A stretch of 64,000 nucleotides of DNA. Source: Ceratodon purpureus (Eukaryota > Streptophyta > Bryopsida > Pseudoditrichales > Ditrichaceae). Shown piece after piece: positions 20,250-32,664 of the stretch. A program made the translations under genes and the position numbers. Where the stretch lies: contig CM026426.1 of NCBI GenBank assembly GCA_014871385.1, positions 68,564,674-68,628,673 on the forward strand. Reading direction: 5' to 3'. Every line of letters begins with the position of its first letter. Positions within the stretch are counted from its first letter, which is position 1. A model generated the notes under the pieces. That model saw only the letters and a program-made list of their open reading frames with translations, was not told the origin of the DNA and made no database searches.

Positions 20250-21770
20250 AGAGTGTTTCGCAATGTCGGAGGTGAGCTTCGGACAGGATGTGTGGACAAT
20301 GTACCTAGAGTTTAGGGCAATTAGACATGGTGCGGTTAGAAGGGGTCGGAGCGCTGGTAGCTTGAAGCTAGTTTAGGGTTAATTAGAATTATAAGGATTG
20401 CATTAATCGGAGTACTATTAGGGTTTAGGGGGACTTCACATCTTGGGCCCGGTGTCATTGCGAGGGAAGTTGAAACCGAATGCAGGCGACTCTTCTGAGG
20501 ATGTTGTTGTGAAGGCGAGCTCGGTGAAGACGCGAGGAGTTTATCAACGCATGGAGTTGTGGACCAAGGTTGCCGGTGTTATAATTTGGGGCTAGAGGAG
20601 GGCGACGAGGGTAGCTGATTGAAGCATTAGCTGAGGTCTCTAGAGATAGCATTCGCCGAGGGCAATGCGGTCATTGTATGACTTGGTAAGTATCTGTCTA
20701 GGGTTTTGGGGTTGTTCAATATGAAAAAGGTCGTTGTCTTGTGATTTCGACTATGAGTTGCAGTTTCATTGTCCTAAGTTCCCTTTACCTATACCGCCGT
20801 CTGTGGATTTTCCTATACTTGCTTCACAACATGCTTAGAGGTTTGGAATTTTCTGTCTGTCTTGATTATTTTTTATTTATTTTTAATTTGTTTTCTTTGT
20901 ATCTTATTTGCTGTACTCTTTTCTATTTTGTCACCCTTAACCTCTGTTAACACTGTTTACGGTGTTACCAATTTGTCATTGCTTTATTTTGGTAAATCCC
21001 TTTTTTGCAATTAATTTGTTTGTATGTTTATTGTTTAGGGTGGAAAGGGGCATTGGTCTTATCTCGAGGTTAGCTAGCTTCATTTCCCCGTTCTTGTCTT
21101 TGTCATTGCCTGTCTTGCTCCTTTCAATCTTCTCTTCTTTCTCGTTGTTTTGTCTGCTATCCTCTTCGTTCCTTCCTCCAATTTGCAATGTCTTTTTTTT
21201 CTTTTTTTCTTTTTAGGGGTTTGTTTCTTTTTCTTTCTTATATTTATTCATTCAGCAATGTCAATAGTCACAGCACCTAGGTCCTTCCGAGCGTTCTTCT
21301 CCAACATCTTCCAACATGTTTCTCACTTTGTTTTTGTTTTCAGTTCTCCCCTTTTGTTCGTATGCTCCTATCCGATTTCCTATGTTCTCTATTCTGTCCT
21401 AGTGCTTCCATATTCTTTATCTGGATGTCCTGGCTTATCTTCGGTCATGGTGCCATTTAGTTTTTATTATTATTATTTTTATTTTTAATTTTAATTTTTT
21501 TAATTTTTTTAATTTTTTAATTTTTTATTTTTATTTTTGTTTTTCTCAGCCACGTTTAATGGAAAATTACTTACCCCATCCCTCTTGTTCTTCTCCAATG
21601 TTGAAAATTTTGTTTTGCTTTTATTTTCTTTTCCAACTTCCATTCGTGTTATTTTTAAATTTTTTTAACATGTTCATGGTGTTTCTAGTTATTCCTTCCA
21701 ATGGCTTCTTGTTTCTGATCGATGTTTACATTTCTAGATTCTTCTAACCTCGATTCCTCTGTCCTGAGTA
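20250..21770. other. T-rich stretch, no gene recognised
   Basis: The plus strand is T-rich with many TTTTC/TTTTA runs, including near-pure (TTTTAA)n around 21463-21540. Short hydrophobic frames here are consequences of T-richness. It could be a long intron or leader of the gene-like region that begins near 21780. Confidence 0.4.
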
Positions 21771-21774
21771 GATT

Positions 21775-22547
21775 AACACTCGAGAGACGCCGGACCTATC
21801 GAAGCTCTCCCGGGATGACGCATGCGATGTCCTCGCCAGCAAAGCCGCGGAGTTAAATGTGACCACCCTGTCCAAAGAGTGGCAGTACAAGATCGCTACT
21901 CAAGAACCATGGATGGTGCGTGGGGTGAGTGCTCGGACTCCCTAAATTCATTCAAATTTGCTTTGATTGATTTTTGTTATAATCTTTTTTGTTTAGTATG
22001 ATTTATACTAGAGAATATATAGGTCCTGAAAGTAAAACTTCGGAAGAGAGAGATTATCAGTTCTATCCGAAATTTCAGTCTGCCCGGACAGGCTGTGACT
22101 AATATATGGGATTTTGATTGACAGCTACTGGTGAAGAGAAATTCTGGAATGGAAAAGGTCATTGTCTGCACTAGCGTGGCCGCCGGATACGCACCCAATT
22201 GGGACGCCTTCACTATATCAAAGCATGACTGGCTCATGGTGGAGGTGAACCTACTCTACAGACGAGATGGAGAGCCGAGTCAAGAGAAAGGTAAGACAAG
22301 ATTTTAAATCCCTTTTGTGTGTAAGTACTGTGACCAAGAAATGGTGGACAAAGCCACGTTGGGGTGGCACAGGAAGATGGAGGCATGTCCGTGTTATGAC
22401 TACAACGGGTACGGGCCACTCAAGATTTACCCGGCTAAGGGTCTCGACGGGAATAAAGTGGCTCAGGTTGTATTCCAGAAGTATAACCTTGCCATTCCGT
22501 GGCAAATGTTAGGGAAACGGCCAGAACATGTTAAGGGACAGGCCTAA
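21775..22547 (+). other. Gene-like region with a putative zinc-binding motif, unrecognised
   Basis: Plus-strand coding-like blocks: around 21850-21926 (VTTLSKEWQYKIATQEPWM), 22124-22290 (KVIVCTSVAAGYAPNWDAF, ending QEKG) and 22311-22547 (CKYCDQEMVDKATLGWHRK with a further Cys). The last has Cys-x2-Cys-x12-His-x5-Cys spacing, suggesting a zinc-binding motif. Possible GT/AG junctions separate the blocks but I could not assemble a single frame. I do not recognise the family. It may be the start of the same gene or transposon as the blocks at 24.2-25.2 kb. Confidence 0.35.
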
Positions 22548-22549
22548 CA

Positions 22550-23018
22550 AGGCAAAGGGGGAAGAAGAAGGGCGGCTGAGAAGAGTGACTCAGGAGAGGA
22601 GGGCGAGTCTGAGGAGGCAGAGAGAAAAGAAGGCAGCTCACCAGGACAGGTAGCAGCAGAAGGGCGCGAGGTAGTGGTCATCAGTAGTCCAGAGGGGGAG
22701 GATGCGCTGCGGACGAACTCACGTTGCTTTAAACGGAGTCGCAGGCTTGGGAGAGGGAAGGCTCGGGTGGATAGTAGCGGTGTGGAAGGTGGTCGATATG
22801 AGAAGATGCGCGGGGGAAAGGATAAGCATGGACGGGGGAAAAAGGGCAGTGGGGCGGGGGGTCTGAAGGGGGGGGGGGGGGGAATCGGAGGGCGACGCGG
22901 GTTCAAGAGAGGAGGCCGTTGACGAGGGGGATGCGGCGCTAGAGGGGCAGGCGACACCATGTGCCGAGGAGGAAGGCGGCGTGGAGTGCGAGGGAGGAGA
23001 ATTAGGTGACCGGGAGAC

Positions 23019-23050
<32 letters not shown>

Positions 23051-23480
23051 TGGGCAGGCGATGATGCGGAAGACCTACCGGCGACAAAGAGGAGGCTGCT
23101 TGATATTGGGCCGAATCACGCCTAGATCTTGAACGAGCTGAGAGAGAAGCAGGGGAGGAACGAAACGCCATGCCGGAGGGGGGGAGGGTGGGGAGAAGCG
23201 AGACAGGAAGTCAACGGAGGCGGGGAAAATGGGGCACCAATTAGGGACACGAGGGGCGGTCTTAGCGAAGAAGAAGAAGAAGGGAGGGAGAGAAATAGCC
23301 AAAGGGGGGTGGAGGGCGGCAATGCAGATGGAGAAGACAGAGCAGAAAGGGGCATAAAGATAAGGGGAATCAGGTAGAGGGGGTCAGAGGAGGAGGGGCC
23401 GCGACTGGGGGGAAAAGGAAGAGGGGAGAGAGTGGCACGGATAGTCCGGGGGAGGAGCAAAGAGAAGAGAGAGGAATCGC
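22550..23480. repeat. Purine-rich G-tract region
   Basis: Strongly G/A-biased plus strand with runs of 15 G (22868-22882) and 21 G (23030-23050) and many GGAGG/GGGGA blocks. It has high G-quadruplex potential. The overlapping open frames rich in Gly, Arg and Glu (plus) or Pro and Ser (minus) reflect composition. It may encode a low-complexity linker if the flanking blocks are one gene. Confidence 0.6.
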
Positions 23481-24191
23481 GGAGTTTGAAGAAGATGATG
23501 TTGGAGCAACGGCTGAAACATGTTTACCCGCGGAGGATTATGAGATTCGAAGAGGGGGGGCCAACGGAATGACATTATTGGAGCGCTTGACGGCACCGAG
23601 GCATGGAGTGAAGATGGCGAGAATTGCTAAGGCGGAGGTGATATTTGCGGGAGTGGATCCTCAATGTGCTCCGCCGGGGCCGGACCATTCACTAGGACTG
23701 TATTGCCTCGAGGATTTCTTCGAAATAATCATCCCCCGGATGTCATGGGTGATCTTCAAGCACCGATAGAGGCTTTGCGCAGCCTTCACAGGGAGGGGCT
23801 ATTGGCGGGCAAGGTCTCGGCCGCATAAGGAGCGCTTCAGTTCAACCCCGAGCTCATTGTGAGTGTTCCCGACCTTTATTCAGATTTTAATTTCCGAAAT
23901 TGATAGTTTAGGTGAAGAGTGAGGCCTCGGATAGAGGATTGCTCATGGATTATTTGTAAGCATGGTCTCATTGTTTTCTGGTCTTGTCCTAGTTCTCTTA
24001 GGATTCTTTGCCCCTATTGGTTGTGGCTACGCTGGACAGATGCAAGACAACTTTTTTGTACATGTCTAGTGAGGGCATCACAAAGGAGATGGAGCTCTTT
24101 TATCTCCACCACAACGACGTGCTCACCTTCTTGGCAAAGCAGCGAGAGTTCGAGGATTTAGTGGAGCAAGGACCATAATTGAAGGGCTTAC

Positions 24192-25223
24192 GTGGCTAAG
24201 GAGATGGCCCGGTACAATCAGCAAATCAGAATTGCAGAAGAGGAGGAGGAATGGTGCTGGTCGCCACTGTTCAAGGAGTTGTGCGTTGTGCCGCAGCCTA
24301 GGTGCATCACCCGCCCATACGAGCATTCTCAGGAGGAGTTTGAAGGGCTTGTCAAGTGGATGGAGATGGAGGGGAGGAGGATAGGGGAGCGGAACAAGCC
24401 ACCGCATATGGCAAAAGCCTTGAAGTTATTCGCACGGAGTGAGCTCGGGGCCCTTGTGCCAATGCTATGCCCAGTCCTTGGTCTAACCAAGGAGACGCTC
24501 ATGTCCCACGGCCACCAGGTTGTTCTTGCAATAGAAGAAATCATCAGGGTTGGCAAAATATTCTTCCCTACCATGGACACGGAGGGAGAGGCATTTGAGA
24601 GTTTCAAATTGGTGTTGGATAAGTGTCTGCATAGGTTTGGCGCGGTAAAGGAATTTGCTGGATAGAGGCGTGATACCTTTGTTCGGGCCTGTCTTGATAT
24701 GGTGGCATTGAATAAGAAGAATGTTCTCTAGGACATGTGGGTGAGTTGGGCAGGTGTGGATCAGGAGCATGTCGCCAATGCATTTCGGAATGTTCTCCTG
24801 TACCAGGAGAATCTAGACTTGGGATACATATTTGGGTCCTTAGAGGCTACAGGTGTTTGGCCAGCGGTAGGTCACGGGCTATTCAAGGCCGCCAAGGAAC
24901 TCCATCAAAGCAGCCTGCACCACCTCCCAAGAAAGCTGCAAGTTTGGAATGTGACAAAGGACTTGGAGGACTTGGATGAGTTCAAGGCCTCCCAAATCCT
25001 CTGCACCATTGACCAGGTTAGAGTCTTCCCCCCTAAAGAAGACCCTCCACTCAGCCCGGGTGTATTAAGTCACACAACAGGCAGCGACAACTCATGGGCC
25101 TTTAGCGACTCATCTCTAGCTCAGGTCAACAAAGATGAACGTGGTTGTGCATATGGTAGAGCATGCGCCGGAGAACGTGTCTTGTATGCCGGTGGTGCAG
25201 CTACCCCCATTCTAGTGCAATAA
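24192..25223 (+). pseudogene. Unrecognised protein relic interrupted by two TAG stops
   Basis: One continuous plus-strand frame of about 343 codons contains a convincing protein-like sequence: an EEEEEW acidic patch near the N-terminus, RSELGALVPMLCPVLGLTKE, DMWVSWAGVDQEHVANAFRN, and a His/Leu-rich stretch AAKELHQSSLHHLPRKLQVW. It is broken by TAG at 24663 and TAG at 24729, after which the same frame continues. Both could derive from CAG. I do not recognise the family. It looks like an accessory or capsid-like protein of a transposon, but that is a guess. Confidence 0.4.
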
Positions 25224-25659
25224 ATAGTACTTAGGACTTGAAATTTTATAGGTTCTAGTATGGTGTAAAAAGTTTAGGTGGAGAAAACATAAGGCGACCG
25301 TAACTGTCTGTCGGTTGTTTTTTGTGAGCACAGCCCTAAAACAGTGATATGGTTGTTTTATCTGAGATTCTGTTGTCCGGAAAATTGTCTTGATAAACTG
25401 CAACAGTGTAGTTGACCATCCTGCTACAGTTGAACTCCAAAAAAATTGTTAACCTGTTGTCCCTTTCCCACCCACTGAAACTGTTAAGTGTATTTGAGTC
25501 TCATATACATTTGTAAATTGTGTTTTGAATAACTCTATGTGAGCAGCCAAAGTGCTCACTATTCTCATTTTCTTCAAAATTCCATTAGTTTAGTCTAATT
25601 TTACAATTTTTATGTTAGAAATGACAAAAACTAGATTAGTTAGACCTTTAATTACTAAT

Positions 25660-26400
25660 TATTTCATTTTTTTAGTTGCCTGGAACAACTCGATTTCAAC
25701 CTCCCGATTTCGTCCTTGAATATCGACCTCCCGATTTCGTCCTTGAATAGTGAAATCCACTGGGATTCCTTGTTCCCACTCATCGAAAACCATGACCGTG
25801 TAAAGGGGATACTGAAAGCAAAACAGAACAGGCAAAAACAAAGTTAGAAGCCGAATGGTTGGGGAGAGAATTGATTTATTACGGCCTATTCATTGAAGGG
25901 CGAATACGAATTTGAAAATCAAAATACAAAGAGGTAAAAAAGTTTAATACCTTTGCTGCATTGGTGGAGAAAGTAGCGTCCATAGACAAGGCCTGCCTAT
26001 GACCATGCCTGATCATCATGTCTGGTTGCCACTCAGTCTGTATTGCAAGGCAAAAAGGGTCATCCTCAGGTGGTGGTGGCTCATTCAGCTGGACTGTAAA
26101 GTACTCCTTATAATGGTACCAGCTGTCCAGATTTTCATCTGTCCAAAGTCTAACGCTTATAGCACCACTGGGGTGCTTCTCCCACAACTCCTCGGCCACC
26201 TTGTTTGCGATGTTATAGACGTCTGAAGGCATGATGAAGGTATCACGCATGGCTGGTATGTTATTTTGGACACACCTCATGACTTTAGCCTTGTGGTCCG
26301 CCACTACCTGGGCTGCTGACTTACCTGACCGGAGTATGTTAGTTATCCATTTCTTGGTCACTATGGACAGGTGTCCGGATAGACCAGCCCTCTGTCCCCT
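25660..26400 (-). pseudogene. MULE-like transposase relic
   Basis: Minus strand. The main block (26361 down to 25951) contains FCLAIQTEWQPDMMIRHGHR and ALSMDATFSTNAAK, followed by GTATTAAAC (donor-like). After a TTTCAG at 25812-25817 it continues YPLYTVMVFDEWEQGIPV. The MDATFSTN and PLYTVMVFDEW-GIP motifs resemble the start of a Mutator-like transposase catalytic domain, where the first acidic residue follows a hydrophobic strand. The following 40 bp are a short duplication (cgatttcgtccttgaata twice) and the rest of the domain is absent. Upstream to about 26880 are fragments of a Lys/Glu-rich coiled coil and a Cys/His segment in broken frames. I infer a truncated transposase. Confidence 0.55.
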
Positions 26401-26899
26401 AAACTCTTAACCATGGCATAGTTTATCCTCACGTTTAGTATGAGTCATACAATGGAAATGAATTGTACAGAGGGATTCATCTGCAAGCAATTGTTTAGCC
26501 ACAAAGTTGCACTAGCAGCCTCTTATCAAGGACATTCCAGCCTGCACTTTGCTGACATGGGTTTTCCTCCTAGACTTTGTGGCTGCATCAACCAAGGCTT
26601 GGGCCTTGAGTAACTGTTCCTGAGCCTCCTGTACTCTTGTCAGCTCCTCTTCGTCTTCATCCAATGGCTCCTCGTTTAGGTCTACCAAAGGTTATTTCAT
26701 GGCTTTCTTCTTTGGCTTGCTTTTCTTTTCAGCTTCCTTCGCTACTTGATCAACAATCTTCTGCGCCCTTTTTATTGCCTTCTTTTTATTTGTAGAATTT
26801 TTGCGTTGTACTAAGACATGGAAGAAAGCCTTCTGAATTTCCACTTTCTACTGCCGGCTGTAATCCTCCGGGCCGTACTAGCACAAGACAAGCGCAGGT

Positions 26900-28271
26900 G
26901 AATAAACCCTAATCGCAAATTAGGTTTTGAAATGCAGACTGTTCGGATAGGAAGCACATCATAGGGAACAAACTAGGACACAAACTAAAAATGATAGTGA
27001 GGAGAGTAATACCTATTTCCTGGACGGCCGATTCTGCGCAGGCCTGTTTCCGCAAGTTTTCTTCATGGTCTTCTTGGATTCCTCCACAAACGTACAGGGA
27101 TGTTGTCGCCCCGACATCTCCCCTCTAGGAAATTGTCCAGGCGATCCCACGGGATTGTCGCTTTCTAGGTTTCTCTCCTCTTTCCATTGCCAACCTTGCT
27201 CTTCGCTTCCTACACAAGGCCGACTCTGCTGAATGACCCTGCGGGTGGTCTATAGAGGTGGTCTACGGACAGAGGCCCGAATCTTCTCCGGCATTTTCCT
27301 CCACGGTGGTCTCTTCTTCGTCTCAGCCAGCACATCCGCCCCTTCGACGATCTTAGCTGCGTCACCCGCATCTGTAGCTTCAACAACACCAGCTGCATCT
27401 CTCTCTCTATTGTCCTCCCGGACAGGTGCCTGCAAAGGCTGGGCGTTGAGTCGACCTCCTTCTATTCCACTGGATTAGGAGGTGTCTTCCGCAGGTGAAC
27501 CGAGTCTCTCCTCACGCACTTCCAAGAGTTGGTACTGAGCAGGCCGTGATCCTTCATGGAAACCGCACCGGCCTCCAGTACCCTTCCCAAGTTCACATTG
27601 AAATGGGATCCTCTGCCGCACGTTCGTCGTCTATAGCTACTTCAAATCCGGCGGTTGAACTTCGGTGATCACTGCATAATTTGTTGTTCCCGGCTGCAAC
27701 TGAAGCGCGTAAGGTCTTCAGCTGTCACGGCGTGTCTCCTCTGTCCGGTACATTCGGTGACGATGGCATCCTCCTCCCAGCCCCACTCCTCTCCAACGAC
27801 AGACAAGTCTACCGCAAAACCCTCAACCCTATGATCATGAGCTTTGAAAGGAAGAACACCACCCTCTGGCCGGAAACCCTGCTCACGTCCACTTCCATGC
27901 AATGGAATAGGGACCAAGCGAACCAAATCTAGATCACCATCTATTAAGTGAGCATCGTCTCCGACCATTGGACCAAAACAACGACTAGGTTGGCACTCTT
28001 CACCCCGCTCCCAAATCACAAGTTGCGTATGATGGACAACAATCAAACCTCGCCAAGATGGAAAAATTCATTGTTTCACCTGTACTAAGCTCCCTCCTAA
28101 TGTAAAACTGTTGGATTGCCACGATGACCTCCTTCCCTGTCTGACGGTCGATGCAATTGAAACATGAGATACAACCCTAAACCAACATGCTCAGCCCTCA
28201 ACATCACATCAACATAAGCACCATGAAGAAAAAGTTCCAGCAACCCTCTTCGATGGCGGCGCCAATAATGA
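26900..28271. other. No gene recognised; GC-moderate
   Basis: Several medium-length open frames overlap on both strands (for example 27233-27478 plus and 27669-28046 minus), but none shows family motifs or a clear exon structure. This could be the decayed 5' part of the MULE-like element or of a neighbour. Confidence 0.35.
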
Positions 28272-28585
28272 GCGCAGACATTGCAATTGCTCCTCGCAAG
28301 AGAGACGACCCCATTTGGATGATGTGTGGATGTCGGATGAGAAGTCTCATAAGGGAGTGGAGGTCGGCGGCGGGCAGGGGAGGAGAGCCTAGGCGCGGGG
28401 GTCTCCACGGGCGCAAGGGGCAAGGGAGAACGGGCATGGGCCACCAAGAACGAGGCCGGCAGGAACCAAAGGAACGACTTCGCGTGGGGAACGAAGCAAC
28501 TCCCATCGGGCGCTGCCCCAGCCCACAAGCGGGGCGGCTGCACCGTTTGATGGGGGTAAATAGAGAGACCCATGAAAGAGGATGG
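28272..28585 (-). repeat. GC-rich dispersed repeat, copy 2
   Basis: Inverted copy of 19930-20244, roughly 85-90 percent identical by eye. It shares the ctatttacccccatcaa end and the gagacttctcatccgac block. Confidence 0.75.
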
Positions 28586-28599
28586 ATAATTGCATTGAC

Positions 28600-29263
28600 C
28601 CCTTTCGAATATCTTACAGATAATATCCATAGGACTAAATCACAGATTCTACCTGTCAGTAAACTTGAATAAGTTCTCTTTTTATCGGTTTCTGGATCAA
28701 CTGCGATTATCTGGAATAACATCCACTCGCTGGTTACATATGGTATCTGATTAGATCCGATCAATTGCTACAGTAACCTGAAGCTTCCAATAAGTGCAAG
28801 TTTCAATCGGCGGCGAAGTGTTTCTTACAGCATACTTACAGTACGAGTACATACAGGCAGGGTCAGAATAGGGATCAATAACCTAGCCTACACTACATTG
28901 GAAAAACTACCATGACTGTTCGACAGAAAAATCTACGAGTGGTCATTTACCTTACAGCAATTTGATCAAGCGCCGGCTACATCTTCTCTTCCGCTGGTAC
29001 CTTATTCATTCACTTGTGACGTCAAGTGTCAGCAATAAAACTTCCAAGCATAAACTCCAGGGTCTCGCTAAAGGCCTTTCATTAGTCCAAATCCGCTACT
29101 CCTCCATCGTCCTCCGCATCAACAGCCAAGACAAGCATCACACTATTGATAACAAAATAACTCGGACAAGACGGAAATAGAAGTGAACCGCATTTGTTGC
29201 TTTGTACAAGTTGCGTTGAATACATGAAAGGAATTGCATTCCAAAGAAAAGAGACCAGTGGGA
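28600..29263. other. Downstream flank of BABAM1
   Basis: No gene recognised. It should include the 3' untranslated region and polyadenylation site of the minus-strand BABAM1 gene; I could not fix the cleavage site. Confidence 0.4.
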
Positions 29264-31164
29264 CTAGTGAGCTCTTGAGGGGCCGGCATTGTCGTCAGCT
29301 TCTCTTCGTGGAGCAGGGAGGTTCCCTGACGTGCTGTTGTGTGGGGCTGCAGCTACCATCTTGGCAAGATCCCTTGGAGCATCAAATTCGTCTTGGGGAC
29401 ACCGTTGCTGAGGGTGCGAAAGAAGTATACATATGTTCCTGAATTGCGGCATGTACATTGCGCTTGTTAGAAAAGAGGCAGAAAAAAGGTTCAGAAACAA
29501 AACACAGCATAGTATAAACACAACATTAACACTGCATTATCTTTTGAAATAGAGGCAAAAACTAAAATACTATGTGATCTGGTAAAACAACTCTATAGCA
29601 TCCCAATTAAAAAACTTGTTGGATCTAGCAAAGGCCTTTGGTAAATAGTTTGAAAGTTGAATAAACAAAATAGTTCAAAAGAGAATGTATTGATCTCGTA
29701 GTTTCCTGAAAGCTCACCTGAAGAGCAAACGGGCACTCCCGCTACTGCTTTCGAAGATGTAGCTTTCAAATTCACTGACACGTTCCAGAGCATCCACAAG
29801 TGAGTCGTAAACATCTTGAGGGCGGTTCCCATTAGTAGGCTTATCATGTAAATACAAGGCGTCAAATGAGAACAGCTGCTGCTTATCAGGCCACTGCGTC
29901 GCAACCTCAATCGGCACAGAGGATCTGCAATATATAAGCACCTGTAAAGTGAAACAATGTTAGCAGATTGTGCACCTCAAAAACTGTGACTAACAAAGGT
30001 AGAACAGGTGTAGGTCACAGTCACTCCAAAGCATACCCGATCAGGCATCAACCATTTCTTGACAAAATTTCAAATTTCACATTATATTCTTAAACACATA
30101 AATGACGCAGTTGAATTTCTAAGATTGTGGAATTCACTTTTGATCTTAAGGTTTAAACAAAAATGATATAAAATTTGTGGGGCTATCCACATTGATTTCA
30201 AACACCGAAGCTATAAATTTCCAGTTTACTTCTTGATTTATAAACACAGAAGCGCAAGTTACCACTCTAAGCCTTCTGTTCAAAGCAATGGATTGCTGTG
30301 CCTCTGCGGCTGCCATGCGAAACAGCTCTGATAGATCACAACGAGGATACGACCCCGAAGCCCCAAGCCCACGCACAACTTGGCCAATGATGTCGATGTC
30401 ACCAGTGAATCCCCTCTTCAGCTGCAACATAAACAAGAAATACCAAGTCTCTATCAGCACCAGATAAAGAACCCCAATTCTAACTAAACAACAACAATCA
30501 CTGTCATCTCCACAACCTTCAAAACTACAAACGAAATAACATCAAGCACGTCAACAAAACAAATACAAAGATGGGCATAAAACTAACGAACTTGAGCTTC
30601 CAATTGAACAGTACAGAAGCTCCTCTGCCATCTTACAAAGGTTCTTCAGCTACTTTCTAGATGGTAAGGCATCATCACATAGTCTGCATTTAATCCCAGA
30701 TGAAAAAATGCCATAGATCGGATACGCATGTATTCTTTCAAAGCTCAAACCTCAATCGCGTAGCTCAAAATTTGCAGTTACAGAAAAATGGAATGTGTTG
30801 TAGAGCAGCAGGCTACGAGAATAATTCACCGAGCTACTGAAACACGCCACTGCAATTGACAACGAAGCCAGAGGCTAACCCTAAACCAAACAGACAAAGA
30901 AGTGTGGTCTCGTACCCAAGAAGCCGAGTTCCGAAGCGTGGCGAAGGCGAAGCGATGGTGCGCATTCGCCATGAGCTTGGAATGCACGAACAGGATGATC
31001 GCCTGCTTGATGGCGTCCAGGCGATACAAGCCCTTCCCCTGCGTGCCCAGCTTCATCTCCACGCTCACCTCCGCGTCGGCGTCAACGCAGAACAGAATAT
31101 CCTCCGGCGCATAACCCATTCCTCGCAGCTCGTACCGCAAGGGCTGCACCTCCTCTCCCTGCAT
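29264..31164 (-). CDS. BABAM1: BRISC and BRCA1-A complex member 1 (MERIT40/NBA1)
   Basis: Four exons by GT-AG junctions: 31164-30916, 30421-30263, 29941-29718 and 29438-29264, joining in frame to 807 nt (268 aa plus TAG). The product is a von Willebrand A-like fold protein: exon 1 has the ILFCVDADAEVSVEMK strand and a helix (AIKQAIILFVHSKLMAN); exon 2 has GASGSYPRCDLSELFRMAAAEA; exon 3 begins VLIYCRSSVPIEV; exon 4 has the C-terminal LLSHPQQRCPQDEFDAPRDL motif typical of plant homologues. In known complexes this protein is a scaffold of the K63-specific deubiquitinase BRCC36/ABRAXAS assemblies acting in DNA repair (nucleus) and in BRISC (cytoplasm). Length fits the family and there is no break. 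The start is the ATG at 31164, directly before the VWA-like fold. It is on the same strand as INTS3, whose stop lies 2.7 kb upstream of this start. Confidence 0.9.
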
Positions 31165-31214
31165 CTTCCCCTCCTTACCCAATTCTCCACAACACCGCAA
31201 GTCCCTCAACCTTA

Positions 31215-31370
31215 ATGCATCGAAAACCCAAAATCCCAGAAAACCCAAATCAACAAACACTTCACACTCCTGCACATCACTCAACACATGCTCCTCGTGC
31301 TCTCAAACACTCACTAACACTCACAAACACTCTCAAACACTCCCAAACACACGCAAACACTGATCCGAGT
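31215..31370. repeat. CAAACACT-type microrepeat in the BABAM1 5' flank
   Basis: The stretch 31284-31365 consists of variants of cactcaaacactcacaaaca. It lies 120-200 bp upstream of the BABAM1 start codon on the transcribed side, so it may be in the leader or proximal promoter. Confidence 0.55.
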
Positions 31371-31399
31371 CTGAATACCCTCAAATGCATGGCAGCTCC

Positions 31400-32048
31400 A
31401 AAACCAAAACCGAAGTGTATGACATCATTGCTGAAGTTTTATTCCAGCATCCAGGAATGTCTCATCACTTCGGAGAATCGGACAATTGTTGATGTGTTGC
31501 AAATCATGCGACAATTGCTCACCATCAGCAAGGCTGTTGTACAGAAAGTTAGGATATCAGAAAGTAGAGATGTTGGTGCTAAAAGTTGAGGTTCAAGGTG
31601 ATGAGGGAAACGGCTTTTGCTCTATGCAATTGTGAGATGGGACACTCTCGAGTTGGGCTTCATTATTTCGATGTGTACGATACCATTATGTAATATTGAT
31701 GAGAATATGCTGTATTCGTATCCTGTTTATTATACAAAAGTGTTAGAAAAAGGACGGTATGAAATAGAAAACACATCAATAAAAATAATCGAGATGTTTG
31801 AAAGGCAGAGAATTATGGTGGAATGTAAATCAATAGATGAGGTGCAATTTTGGAATTTGAAAATGCTTGTCTGCTGTGTTATGGCAGGTGTATGTACAAG
31901 ATGGGAACATTCTTCCAGTATTTTAGTAGAGCGCACGATTCATTCTACATGGCGGAGACACTTGCCTCACACTACCACGACTCATTGCAATGCAGTAAAC
32001 TGGAAGATATAAGAGTTATTTATAAAGGCATCCGGTCTTTGACTTAGA
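31400..32048. other. No gene recognised
   Basis: Short plus-strand frames (for example 31617-32012) have no recognisable motif. Near 32011-32040 a ttataaaggcatccggtc block matches 17935-17953, so this is in part the edge of a dispersed repeat. Confidence 0.4.
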
Positions 32049-32627
32049 TACCATGAGTTCTGCTTTATTGTATAATCTTTTTTACTTCAAATAGTTGGGA
32101 GGCATGGAAGAACTTGGTGGATCCTCTAAATTCGATGTGTAAGGTAGACTATCCTATAAGCACCAACTTAAGCAACCTGACCTATATTTAGCAGTAGTAA
32201 AATCAAAATAAAAATATGATCACATTCAAAATAGGTTTTTACGAGGATTGAAAAAATTTGCAACATGTAATTCACATTTTTGAATTTTATACAAAAGTCC
32301 AAACTGCTAAGTAAGATTTGATCCAAATGCGCACTCTACAAATGAGGTACATCTAACCTTTCACAATCAAGAGAATTTGGACAAGACGCTTTTGGGTCAA
32401 GGGCGCTTTTAGGACAGTCTACCTTAAGAGCTTGGTGGTCTCTAAACTCAAAAGAAATTAGTTTTTGAAGGATGGAATGACAGCAAAACTAGTCTCCCTT
32501 GAGTTTAGAGACGACCAAGCTATTACACACCGAACATAGTGAGACCACCAAGTTCTTCCATGCCTCCCAACTATTTGAAGTAAAAAAAATATTATACAAT
32601 AACACAAAAGTCATGGTATCATTTTTA
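32049..32627. mobile_element. Foldback element with about 75-bp inverted arms
   Basis: The left arm (ataccatga ... ttcaaatagttgggaggcat ... acttggtgg, 32049-32125) is repeated inverted at 32537-32624. The inner sequence also has partly inverted blocks (cttaagagcttggtggtctc). It has no coding content and looks like a long-inverted-repeat MITE. It sits between parts of the dispersed repeat copies at 32017 and 32665, suggesting insertion into that repeat. Confidence 0.7.
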
Positions 32628-32664
32628 AAACACAAGGTGACTTTAAAAATAACTCTACAAATCC

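Noticed and set aside
22544-23460. Several long Pro/Ser-rich minus-strand frames
   Set aside because: They mirror the G-rich plus strand and show no domain motifs or splice pattern.
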